The notes: generated by a model not told the origin, from the letters alone. A DNA stretch of 17,144 bases from an uncultured Eubacteriales bacterium (GCA_934667575.1 CAKUME010000005.1:1-17144); one strand, 5' to 3'; shown: positions 8,995 to 16,296, counted from the first letter of the stretch. Made by a program: numbers and translations.

Positions 8995-9116
8995 GGCGTG
9001 CGCTTCGGAATATTCCCGTTTGCAGACGCATGCGGTGTGCGGCACACCGATGAGGCCGCCGCCGCGCGATGAAAAATAATATTGTATTGTAAAAAACAAA
9101 TCGGAGGAACGCCCAA

Positions 9117-9917
9117 ATGATGGACATGCGTGCATTTTTGCCGAACGAACAGGAGGAGCCGCTCGACCGGATCCCGGCGAACGGCGGCTACACCGGTATT
9201 TTTCGCACCATTGCGTGCGTGGGCGACAGCCTTTCGTCGGGCGAATTTGAATCGCTGGACGAGCAGGGGAACAAGGGCTACCACGATATGTTTGAATATT
9301 CGTGGGGGCAGTATATTGCGCGCGAAGCGGGCTGCAAGGTGTATAATTTTTCGCGCGGCGGCATGACCGCGAAGGAATACATGGAAAGCTACGCCGACCG
9401 TAAGGGCTATTGGAACGAGGACTGGGCGGCGCAGGCCTACATTATGGCGCTGGGCGTGAACGACCTTTGGGGACAGAAGCAGCCGGTCGGCTCCGTGGCG
9501 GACATTTGCGCAGAGGATTGGCACAAGAACGCGCCGACATTCACGGGGTACTTTGCGCAGATCATTCAAAGATACAAAACCATTCAGCCCAAGGCGAAGT
9601 TCTTCCTCGTGACCATGCCGCGCAGCGGCGAACCGGAGCACGACAAGTATGCGGAACCGCAAACCGCGGCCATGCACGCGCTGGCGGATTATTTTGATTA
9701 TACCTACGTGATCGATCTGCACCGCTATGCGCCGGTGTACGACGAGGACTTTAAGAAGAAGTTTTACCTGGGCGGCCACTTGAACCCGATGGGCTATATG
9801 CTCACCGCGCGCATGACGATGGCGTATATCGACTACATTATTCGCCACAACATGGAGGACTTCGCGCAGGTTCCGTTCATTGGCCAGCCGTTCCACAACG
9901 TCGGCGCGAAATGGTGA
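9117..9917 (+). CDS. SGNH/GDSL-type hydrolase, cytosolic
   Basis: A 266-residue protein of the SGNH hydrolase superfamily (esterases, lipases, deacetylases). Block I is CVGDSLSSG (34-42) with the nucleophile S38; block II glycine lies in SRGGMT (79-84); block III is GVND (113-116) with N115; block V is GGHLNP (219-224) with H221. The aspartate usually found three residues before that histidine is replaced by leucine (L218), so the charge relay differs from the classical DxxH. There is no signal peptide or membrane segment, so it probably acts inside the cell. The start at 9117 has GGAGGAA upstream; ATG codons at residues 2 and 4 are possible alternatives. It lies 122 bp after purA on the same strand, with no clear promoter, and ends at a strong terminator. 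Substrate unknown. Confidence 0.88.
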   Translation: MMDMRAFLPNEQEEPLDRIPANGGYTGIFRTIACVGDSLSSGEFESLDEQGNKGYHDMFEYSWGQYIAREAGCKVYNFSRGGMTAKEYMESYADRKGYWNEDWAAQAYIMALGVNDLWGQKQPVGSVADICAEDWHKNAPTFTGYFAQIIQRYKTIQPKAKFFLVTMPRSGEPEHDKYAEPQTAAMHALADYFDYTYVIDLHRYAPVYDEDFKKKFYLGGHLNPMGYMLTARMTMAYIDYIIRHNMEDFAQVPFIGQPFHNVGAKW

Positions 9918-9942
9918 TCCCTTTTTCGCCGTAATATATACC

Positions 9943-9986
9943 ACGTCCCCGCACGACGGTTCCGTCATGCGGGGACGTTTTTTTTT
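9943..9986 (+). terminator. Intrinsic terminator after the SGNH hydrolase gene
   Basis: ACGTCCCCGCA (9943-9953) pairs with TGCGGGGACGT (9968-9978); inside, GACGG pairs with CCGTC around a TT loop, with one C/A mismatch between the two stems. A T-run to 9986 follows. On the minus strand no T-run follows, so it is mainly a plus-strand terminator, though it also separates the convergent oxidoreductase gene. Confidence 0.9.
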
Positions 9987-10001
9987 GCCGCGATGCGGGC
10001 G

Positions 10002-10979
10002 TTATTCGCCGCCGAGGGTCAGCCCCGCGCCGCGCCATGCCGTTTCGAGCACCGACACCACGCGCAGGCTGTGGGCGAGCGCGTCGCGGAAAAAGCGGTC
10101 GTCGCGGTCGGCGGCGCGGTCACGGAACGCGGTCAGCTCATCCACCATGCGGCTGGCGCCCACCGGGAACGAAAATTCCTGCGGTGCGGCGTCGCGCAAA
10201 CGGAGCGTGAACGAATCGAACACGTTCGGCGCGGCGGTGCTCACCATGCAGCCGTGCTCGCCCGCGAGCGTGAAGCCGCTCGGTGCGGCGCAGTCCTTGG
10301 CGGCGGTGAGCGTGACCGAAACGCCGTCCATATCGAGGGCGAGCACGCCCGAGGTGTCGATGCCGCGCACCGTGTGGGGCGCATAATGCACGGCGCGCGG
10401 CGCGCCCAGCAATCCCATGGCCAGATGGAGGTTGTACACATTCAGATCCATCAGCGCGCCGCCGCCGAGCGCCGGGTCGAACACCGGGTCGGTCATGCCG
10501 GCGCAAAAGCGCGCGTAGCGCGAGGAATACTGCGCGTAGCAGAACGATGCAAGGCGGATCGGGCCGAGCTGCGGCAGCAGCGTCTGCGCAGCGGCAAACG
10601 CCGGGCAATAGCGGTTGGTGATCATTTCAAACAGGAACACGCCGTGCTGCGCGGCGCGATCGGCCAGCGCGCGCGCCCCGGCTGCGGTGACGGCAAACGG
10701 CTTTTCGAGCAGCACATGCTTGCCTGCGCAGAGCGCTTGGTCGGCGAACGGCACATGAAGCGCGTTGGGCAGCGCGACATACACCGCGTCCACCGCGGGG
10801 TCGGCGAGAAGCACCGGATAGCTTGGGTAGGTGCAGGGCAGCGCGTATTGCTGCGCAAGCGCGGCGGCAGCCTCGGGGCGGCGCGTCCAGATCCCGCACA
10901 CGGTCAGACCGGGCACGGCGCGCACCGCCTTGAGAAATTCCGGCACAATTTTGCCGCCGCCGATGATGGCGATGTTCAT
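10002..10979 (-). CDS. Gfo/Idh/MocA family NAD(P)-dependent oxidoreductase
   Basis: A 325-residue cytosolic dehydrogenase. The N-terminal Rossmann domain (1-120) starts MNIAIIGGGKIVPEF, a GGGKI variant of the dinucleotide loop, followed by ALPNALH (69-75) and the family hallmark EKPF (92-95), whose lysine usually acts in substrate binding and catalysis. The C-terminal alpha/beta domain contains GGGALMDLNVY, corresponding to the region with the conserved GxxxDxGxH-type substrate motif, here with N-V-Y in place of the usual residues. The family oxidises or reduces sugars, inositols and related compounds; the substrate cannot be assigned. The start at 10979 has AAAGGAG nine bases upstream. The leader just before that site carries a terminator-like hairpin. 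No metabolic neighbours on its strand hint at a pathway. Confidence 0.92.
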   Translation of the reverse strand: MNIAIIGGGKIVPEFLKAVRAVPGLTVCGIWTRRPEAAAALAQQYALPCTYPSYPVLLADPAVDAVYVALPNALHVPFADQALCAGKHVLLEKPFAVTAAGARALADRAAQHGVFLFEMITNRYCPAFAAAQTLLPQLGPIRLASFCYAQYSSRYARFCAGMTDPVFDPALGGGALMDLNVYNLHLAMGLLGAPRAVHYAPHTVRGIDTSGVLALDMDGVSVTLTAAKDCAAPSGFTLAGEHGCMVSTAAPNVFDSFTLRLRDAAPQEFSFPVGASRMVDELTAFRDRAADRDDRFFRDALAHSLRVVSVLETAWRGAGLTLGGE

Positions 10980-10996
10980 GAATGAGCACTCCTTTC

Positions 10997-11040
10997 AAAA
11001 AAACCATACGTTCGCTCGCGCCCGCGAGGAAACGTATGGT
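10997..11040 (-). terminator. Intrinsic terminator in the leader of the oxidoreductase gene (possible attenuator)
   Basis: Read on the minus strand, ACCATACGTT (11040-11031) pairs with AACGTATGGT (11012-11003), and inside it CTCGC pairs with GCGAG. The stem is followed immediately by seven T residues (11003-10997, the first one belonging to the stem) and then by the GAAAGGAG ribosome binding site. It either ends transcripts coming from the hydrogenase operon and repeat array or attenuates the oxidoreductase gene. No clear promoter lies between it and the start codon. Confidence 0.8.
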
Positions 11041-11110
11041 GATGCCTTTTTCTGTTTTCCGCCCGAACCGCAGACAAAAGCGCCGGAGCGGCCGGTGTGG
11101 GTGCAGCTTC

Positions 11111-11670
11111 GGAGCAAATGCGATGGGATGCGCGGGTGCAAATCCCCTTGCCGCCGACAGGCGGAGGACACACTTGATGCGCCCAATTCGCGTTGCGAAT
11201 ATATTCCACCGCGCGCCGCGCGAAAATTCGCGGGAGCAAATGTGGCCGGATGCGCGGGTGCAAATCCCCTTGCCGCCGACAGGCGGAGGGCACACTTGAT
11301 GCGCCCAATTCGCTTTGCGAATATATTCCACCGCGCGCCGCGCGAAAATTCGCGGGAGCAAACGTGACCGGATGCGCGGGTGCAAATCCCCTTGCCGCCG
11401 ACAGGCGGGAGGACACACTTGATGCGCCAAGCCGCTTTGGGAATATTCCACCGCGCGCCGCGCGAAAATTCGCGGGAGCAAATGTGGCCGGATGCGCGGG
11501 TGCAAATCCCCTTGCCGCCGACAGGCGGAGGACATACTTGATGCGCCCAATTCGCTTTGCGAATATATTCCACCGCGCGCCGCGCGAAAATTCGCGGAAG
11601 CAAATGTGGTTGGAATCCCGGGTGCAAATCCCCTTGCCGCCGACAGGCGGATGGCGCATTATATGCGCCA
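11111..11670. repeat. Tandem array of five copies of a ~122-bp hairpin-rich repeat
   Basis: This fills most of the 720-bp gap between the oxidoreductase and hydrogenase genes. A 32-bp core is identical in all five copies, at 11133-11164, 11255-11286, 11377-11408, 11497-11528 and 11619-11650; spacings are 122, 122, 120 and 122 bp. Each full unit contains several small inverted repeats: GGG/CCC around TGCAAAT, CCGCC/GGCGG around GACA, ATTCGC/GCGAAT around TTT, the palindrome GAATATATTC, and CGCGAA/TTCGCG. Copies two and four differ at only two positions; copy three lacks two bases and has a changed ATTCGC hairpin; the first copy lacks the upstream part and the fifth diverges after the core. The unit length is not a multiple of three, so the open frames across it rotate and are not a repeat protein. 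Function unknown. Confidence 0.9.
11653..11669. repeat. Short inverted repeat at the end of the array
   Basis: GGCGCAT and ATGCGCC pair perfectly around TAT. It replaces the second half of the repeat unit in the fifth copy. Confidence 0.6.
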
Positions 11671-11682
11671 AGGTGATTTGAG

Positions 11683-11719
11683 CAAATATATCTGCTCGCT
11701 CAGCGAGCAGATATATTTG
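11683..11719. terminator. 37-bp perfect palindrome spanning the stop codon of the group B hydrogenase gene
   Basis: Two 18-base arms (11683-11700 and 11702-11719) are exact reverse complements around one base. The minus-strand stop codon TGA (11702-11700) sits at its centre, so the last five sense codons form one arm. The RNA hairpin would be very stable, ending the hydrogenase operon; the downstream tail is T-containing but not a clean T-run, so it may instead serve mainly to protect the mRNA 3' end. Confidence 0.55.
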
Positions 11720-13136
11720 TGACACTGATCGCGTCTTTGATCGTTTTCTCCATGGCTTCGTGGCCGTAGCGATCCACCTGAGCACGGTTCTTTTCGCCGT
11801 GGGTCAGGCAGCCGGCACCGCCAATGCAGCCGCCCACGCAGGCCATGCCCTCGATGAAGTTCGCATCCGACAGGCGCTTCGAGGCCTTGAGCAGCGCCAC
11901 GCGGCAGGCTTCGATGCCGTCGCAGGCCACCGACTTGAGGTCGAAGTTGTCAATGCCCTGCTCCTTGAGCGCTTCCACCACCGCGTCCGAAAGGCCGCCG
12001 CAGCGCGCAAAAATGCGGCCGTAGTAAGAGGCGTTGTCCAGCGCGGTTTCTTCAAGCGAGGCCAGGTCGAGATCGCGGCTGTCGAACAGCGCCTGAAGCT
12101 CCTCAAACGTGATCACACTGTCAATATACGGGCGAACCGTATCCTGCTGGAACTCCATCTTCTTCGCGGTGCACGGCCCGATGAACACCACCTTGGCCGT
12201 GGGATCGGTGGACTTGATGTAGCGCGCCAGCGTGGCCGCCGGGGAAAGATTGCTCGAAATGTAGGGCGCGAGGTCGGGGAACTGCTGCTTGATGAACGTG
12301 ACGAACGCCGGACAGCAGGAGCTGGTGAGAAAGCCCTTTTCGGCCAGCTCACGCGCTTCGGCAAACGCCACCATGTCGGCGCCGAGCGCCGCTTCCACCA
12401 CCGTGTAGAAGCCGAGCTTTTTGATTGCCGTGACCACCTGGCCGAGCTTTGCATACACAAACTGGCTCGAAATGGCGGGCGCTACCACCGCATAGGTCTT
12501 ATACTGGGTATTGTTCTCGCTCGCTTTGAGCATCCGAATGGTGTCCAGAATGAACGAAGCGTCCGAAATCGCGCCGAACGGGCACTGATACACGCACGCG
12601 CCGCACGAAATGCACTTGTCGTTGTTGATCTGCGCCGCCTGATTTTCATCCATGGAAATCGCCTTGACCTTGCACGCGCGCACGCACGGGCGCTTAAAGT
12701 CCATGATCGCGCCGTAGGGGCAGTTTTTGGCGCAAAGACCGCAATCGACGCACTTGGATTTGTCAATGTGCGCCTTTTGATGCTCGTCGAACGAAATCGC
12801 GTTGCGGCGACACGCATCCTCGCAACGGTGCGCCAAGCAGCCGCGGCACACGTCGGTGACCTGGAAGCCGCCCATGGGACATTCGTCGCAGGCAATGTCG
12901 ATCACCTGAATCACGTTCGGGTTGGTGCGGTCGCCGCCCATGGCGAGCTTCACGCGCTCAGCCAGGATCGCACGCTCCTTGTAAACGCAGCAGCGCATGG
13001 TGGGCACCTTGCCGGGCACGATCATTTTGGGAATGTCGAGCACATTCTGCTCCAGCGTGCCCGCCCATTCCTGGCGCGCCACTTCGCGCAGCACTTTGTA
13101 CTTCAGGTGTTGAATTTTGGTGTCGAATTTTTTCAT
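11700..13136 (-). CDS. Monomeric [FeFe]-hydrogenase, group B-like
   Basis: A 478-residue cytosolic iron-sulfur enzyme expected to evolve or take up H2 with ferredoxin. The N-terminal half carries cysteine groups C83/C86, C97-C100-C105-C109, C129-C132-C135-C139, C151/C155 and C175-C178-C181-C185, the second and last complete quartets being ferredoxin-type. The H-cluster domain (about 215-450) has L1 TSSCCPAF with C274 (likely proton-transfer cysteine) and C275, L2 GPCTAKKME with C322, and L3 EGMACVGGC with C433 and C437, so all four cluster ligands are present. L2 has Gly where catalytic group A enzymes usually have Met. The length and N-terminal pattern fit the group B monomeric type. It starts 30 bp after the phosphatase stop, with an AAAGGA site, as last gene of the cluster. 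The HydE/F/G maturases it needs are not in the window. Confidence 0.92.
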   Translation of the reverse strand: MKKFDTKIQHLKYKVLREVARQEWAGTLEQNVLDIPKMIVPGKVPTMRCCVYKERAILAERVKLAMGGDRTNPNVIQVIDIACDECPMGGFQVTDVCRGCLAHRCEDACRRNAISFDEHQKAHIDKSKCVDCGLCAKNCPYGAIMDFKRPCVRACKVKAISMDENQAAQINNDKCISCGACVYQCPFGAISDASFILDTIRMLKASENNTQYKTYAVVAPAISSQFVYAKLGQVVTAIKKLGFYTVVEAALGADMVAFAEARELAEKGFLTSSCCPAFVTFIKQQFPDLAPYISSNLSPAATLARYIKSTDPTAKVVFIGPCTAKKMEFQQDTVRPYIDSVITFEELQALFDSRDLDLASLEETALDNASYYGRIFARCGGLSDAVVEALKEQGIDNFDLKSVACDGIEACRVALLKASKRLSDANFIEGMACVGGCIGGAGCLTHGEKNRAQVDRYGHEAMEKTIKDAISVTNISAR

Positions 13137-13166
13137 AACGCAGGTCCTTTCCGGGATAAAACCAAA

Positions 13167-14339
13167 TTAAAAATAGATCACTTTCACATGCTTGCCCATT
13201 TTGGTCAGGCACTCGGTGAGCTCGGTGACGAGCTGCATTTTTATATTGAAATTGATCGGCAGGTCGGGGTTCTGGTGCGCCGGGTTGATGGCGCGGCCCA
13301 CAAAAAAGTTGATGTCGGTCGCTTCCTCAAACAACAGGCGGCAGATCAGCGACGCGCCGTCGCGTTTCATGCTCCAGTGGGCGTAGGATTCATTATCTTT
13401 GAGGTAATCCTTGGCGTAGGTGAGCACGCGGTTGACGGTGATCACGCCCTCGGTGACGAGATCCACGCCCTCCAGCGTGGCGGTGGGGGGAATTTCGGGG
13501 TCGATGAACTCCAGGCACGGGCGCAGCGGCTTGCCGAGGTAGCGCGCCGCGATCGACGAGGTGGTGCCGCCGCACACAATGTGCTTGCCCTCCTTGGAGA
13601 AAAAGAGCGCCATCATCTTGTTGCAGTCGTCGCGGTTGGAGGGCGGCCCAAACAGCAGGTTCACGGGCGAACGCTTGCGAATGCGCACCGTGCACACCGT
13701 GGCGTCGTCGCCGGGCTTGCCGTCGTAGAGCCGGAGCACCTCGTCGAGCAGGATGGTGGAAAGCGTTTTGGCGGTGTAGCCCACGTCGCACAGCGGCTCC
13801 ATATAGGCGATGATGTCGTCGCGCTTCCAGCCAAAGTTATAGGCCAGCCCGATGCCCGCGTGGGGGCAGCCGTCGCTCATTGCAATGAACACGTCGCCCT
13901 CCTGAAGCGGAATGTGCGACTGATAGATCTTTTTGTCGCCGATCACGCGCTCGGTTTCGGGGTAGTCCACATGGCGGCCGCCGCGGATGAGAATGACATG
14001 GGGGTTATCGAACTGAATGAGCTCGGCGGAATCGTTGTTGATGATATGCAGGATGGTGAACGTGGAATATGCCACGCCGCGCACCTTGCAAATGGGCAGT
14101 GTGGCCGCGATGGTGCTCACGCAGTCTTCGAGCGAGAGCCCCTGCGCCATCATGGTGGAGATAATCTTGGACGTGAGCGTGGAGAGAATGCTTGCCTTCA
14201 CGCCGCTGCCCAGCCCGTCGGCGAGCACCAGCACGGTGGAGTTGTCATCCTGTTCCACCACGTCCACATGGTCGCCGCACAGTTCTTCGCCGTAGTGGTT
14301 CACGCTGCGCCAGCCAATATCCGCACAGAGCTTATTCAT
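13167..14339 (-). CDS. SpoIIE/PP2C-type protein phosphatase of the hydrogenase cluster
   Basis: A 390-residue cytosolic protein. Residues about 1-220 form a PPM/SpoIIE phosphatase domain with metal-binding motifs ADGLGSG (40-46, D41), MSDG (154-157) and GDDATV (210-215), so the metal-binding aspartates expected for a serine/threonine phosphatase are present. The remaining 170 residues (about 225-390) form a second domain that I do not recognise. No membrane segment is seen. Its ATG overlaps the 3' end of the sensory hydrogenase gene by eight bases, a sign of tight translational coupling. Phosphatases of this class next to PAS-containing hydrogenases are a known association in Clostridia, and the inferred role is to relay the hydrogenase signal by dephosphorylating a regulator, possibly an anti-sigma-antagonist type protein. 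No such partner is encoded nearby. Confidence 0.9.
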   Translation of the reverse strand: MNKLCADIGWRSVNHYGEELCGDHVDVVEQDDNSTVLVLADGLGSGVKASILSTLTSKIISTMMAQGLSLEDCVSTIAATLPICKVRGVAYSTFTILHIINNDSAELIQFDNPHVILIRGGRHVDYPETERVIGDKKIYQSHIPLQEGDVFIAMSDGCPHAGIGLAYNFGWKRDDIIAYMEPLCDVGYTAKTLSTILLDEVLRLYDGKPGDDATVCTVRIRKRSPVNLLFGPPSNRDDCNKMMALFFSKEGKHIVCGGTTSSIAARYLGKPLRPCLEFIDPEIPPTATLEGVDLVTEGVITVNRVLTYAKDYLKDNESYAHWSMKRDGASLICRLLFEEATDINFFVGRAINPAHQNPDLPINFNIKMQLVTELTECLTKMGKHVKVIYF

Positions 14340-16008
14340 GGGTCATGGTCTCCTTCAGCTTGGTCAGGGCAATTTTGGTTTCGGCCGCCGTTTCACCGAG
14401 CAGCGAGGCGATCTCCTGCACGATGCACATTTGTTTGTCCACCACCTTGTCGGCAATGGCCACGGTTTCGTTCGTGATCTTTTCGCGCTTGGCGCGGGCC
14501 TTTTCTTCGTCGGTCACATCGCGCAAAATGCACAGCAGCGCGCGGAATTCGCGGTCGGGCACAATGGTTTGCTCCACATAGCGGTCGTATTCGGCCAGAT
14601 ACACGCGCTGGTTGCGCACGCTGCTGCCCGATTCCTGCACGTCGAGGAACGGCTTGGGGTCAAGAATGCGCACCACCGGCTCGCCGAGCACATCGCCCGC
14701 GCGGGGAATATTCATCAGGCGCAGCGCGGTGCGGTTGATCTGCTGCACCTCCAGGCTTTCGCTGAGCACCACAATGCCGTTGGGGGAATTGTTGAGAATA
14801 TTATCGGAAAAATTCTCGGCTTTTTCTTTGAGATAGGGCAGGCACATGGAGATTTCGGCCTTGCCCTGCACAATGGCGATCGCCTTTTCGCGGCAGGTGT
14901 TGTAGCCGCAGGAGCCGCAGTTCAGCTCATCCTCGGGGCGGGTTTTGCCCATTTGGCGCAGCGCGTCGGTAATTTCCGATTCCGACGGCGTGCGCGCAAA
15001 ATTGAGGATGGGCATCATCGGCTTGCTCAGCTCGGCGGGCGCGGGCTGAGCCACGTTAAAGTCCTCGGAGCCGGTGTAGCGGATTACGGCGGCGGTGTCG
15101 CGAATGGGCGAGCGATGGTATTTTTCCATCACCGGGCCGCTGATGCAGCTGCCCACACACGCCGACATTTCCACAAAGCAGTGGTCAATGCTGCCTTTTT
15201 CAATGTCGCGCAGCGCGGCAATGCAGTTTTCGGCGCCGTCGATCGCCATATAGGCGTAGCCGGGCGCATCCAGATCCATCGACTTGAGAATGCCGCCGGT
15301 GGTCGGGAACGAACGCGCGCGGCTTTTTTGGGTCGCGTCGAGCCCTTTTTCGAGCGGAACGCCCGCCGAGGCCAGCCAGCGGGTGAGGTCGGCAAAGGTG
15401 AGCACCGCGTCGATCATGCCGGGGTAGGACGCGGCCTCGTCCATTTTGGACAGGCACGGCCCCACAAACACCACCTTGGCGCCGGGATGGCGGCGCTTGA
15501 GGTCGGCGCCGTGCGCGAGCATGGGCGACAAAATTTCGGCCAGATCGGGCAGCAGCGACGGAAAATACTTTTGGATGAGCAGGTTCACGGTGGGGCAGCA
15601 CGACGAGATGAGCACATTGCGCTGCTCCTCGCGCAGCATCCGCTCGTATTCGCGCTTCACAATGGTGGCGCCCACGGCGGTTTCCTCCACGTCGGCAAAG
15701 CCGAGGGCCTGCACCGCGCGGCGCACGCCCTCAATGCCCACGCCGTCGTAATTGGCGATGAACGAAGGGGCAATGCTCATGTAAACGGGCGCGCCGCTTT
15801 GAATGAGCACGCGCGCGGTTTCGGTTTGATCCACAATTTGCTTGGCGTCCTGCGGACATACCACAAAACACTGCCCGCACAAAATGCACTCCTCGTGCAC
15901 AATGTGCGCCTGATTGCCCGAAAACCGGATCGATTTCACGGGACAGTGGCGAATACATTTGTAGCAGTTTTTGCAGTTGGCCGTGCGGAGCTTCAAAAAT
16001 TCCGTCAC
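14332..16008 (-). CDS. Putative sensory [FeFe]-hydrogenase with PAS domain, group C-like
   Basis: A 558-residue cytosolic protein. Order of parts: two [4Fe-4S] motifs (C12-C15-C18-C22 and C41-C44-C47-C51); an H-cluster domain (about 75-315) with L1 SSCCP (C137, C138), L2 GPCLSKMDE (C185) and L3 EMSACVGSC (C284, C288); another Fe-S site C364-xx-C367-xxxx-C372 plus C389; a PAS domain (about 400-500); and a helical tail (505-558). This is the architecture of HydS-type hydrogenases, thought to sense H2 or redox state rather than to turn over quickly. L3 has Ser in place of the usual Met and GSC in place of GGC, both expected for a divergent sensory form. The GTG start at 16008 is three bases after the preceding stop and has AGGGGG upstream. 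The downstream phosphatase is the likely output partner. Confidence 0.92.
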   Translation of the reverse strand: MTEFLKLRTANCKNCYKCIRHCPVKSIRFSGNQAHIVHEECILCGQCFVVCPQDAKQIVDQTETARVLIQSGAPVYMSIAPSFIANYDGVGIEGVRRAVQALGFADVEETAVGATIVKREYERMLREEQRNVLISSCCPTVNLLIQKYFPSLLPDLAEILSPMLAHGADLKRRHPGAKVVFVGPCLSKMDEAASYPGMIDAVLTFADLTRWLASAGVPLEKGLDATQKSRARSFPTTGGILKSMDLDAPGYAYMAIDGAENCIAALRDIEKGSIDHCFVEMSACVGSCISGPVMEKYHRSPIRDTAAVIRYTGSEDFNVAQPAPAELSKPMMPILNFARTPSESEITDALRQMGKTRPEDELNCGSCGYNTCREKAIAIVQGKAEISMCLPYLKEKAENFSDNILNNSPNGIVVLSESLEVQQINRTALRLMNIPRAGDVLGEPVVRILDPKPFLDVQESGSSVRNQRVYLAEYDRYVEQTIVPDREFRALLCILRDVTDEEKARAKREKITNETVAIADKVVDKQMCIVQEIASLLGETAAETKIALTKLKETMTHE

Positions 16009-16011
16009 CGC

Positions 16012-16275
16012 TCACTGCCCCCTTTCGGCAGCCAGTGCCGGGCGCACGTGCTGTTCAAAAAAGTCGGAAAACGTGGCGGGCGTGATGCCGACGAACACAT
16101 CGTCGTTCACCTGCACGGTCACGCCCACGCGGTTGCAGCAGCCGATGCAAAAGCTCCCGGCCAGCGTGATGTCCGGCTCGAGCCGCTCTTCGGCAATCTT
16201 TTTTTGGAATAACTCGACCAGCTCATGGGAACCCTTCAGATGACATGAGCTGCCGACACACACCTGAATGACCAT
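16012..16275 (-). CDS. Small thioredoxin-like [2Fe-2S] ferredoxin (NuoE/HydC-like), second copy
   Basis: An 87-residue protein equal to the C-terminal thioredoxin-like [2Fe-2S] domain of NuoE-type subunits, without the N-terminal helical part. Likely ligands are C6, C11, C43 and C47 (C-x4-C and C-x3-C spacing); C46 is an extra cysteine beside the last ligand. HLKGS after the second cysteine is a shared family element. It probably carries electrons between NAD(P)H- or ferredoxin-dependent enzymes and the hydrogenases encoded next to it. The start at 16275 has AAAGGAAG seven bases upstream. It follows the first [2Fe-2S] gene by 21 bp and runs almost into the sensory hydrogenase start, so all are one operon. 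Confidence 0.9.
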   Translation of the reverse strand: MVIQVCVGSSCHLKGSHELVELFQKKIAEERLEPDITLAGSFCIGCCNRVGVTVQVNDDVFVGITPATFSDFFEQHVRPALAAERGQ

Positions 16276-16296
16276 AGACGAACTTCCTTTCGGCTT

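Noticed and set aside
9033..9049. Terminator between purA and the SGNH hydrolase gene
   Set aside because: CGGTGTG/CACACCG forms a 7-bp stem but no T-run follows on either strand.
11133..11164. tRNA gene or tRNA fragment, because of a T-arm-like GGGTGCAAATCCC
   Set aside because: No anticodon arm, D arm or acceptor stem could be fitted around it in any of the five copies.
11111..11670. CRISPR array
   Set aside because: Units are about 122 bp with near-identical sequence throughout instead of short repeats separated by unique spacers, and no cas genes are nearby.
10976..11681. Open frames across the repeat array, giving apparent repeat proteins
   Set aside because: The unit is 120-122 bp, so each copy is read in a different frame; the same DNA appears as three different peptides within one frame. 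Both strands are open, and no ribosome binding site or composition favours coding.
11760..16212. Very long open frames on the plus strand opposite the hydrogenase operon (905 and 624 codons)
   Set aside because: They mirror the minus-strand genes, give His/Arg/Ala-rich translations with no recognisable domain, and reflect the GC-rich third-position bias of the real genes, which carry clear family motifs.
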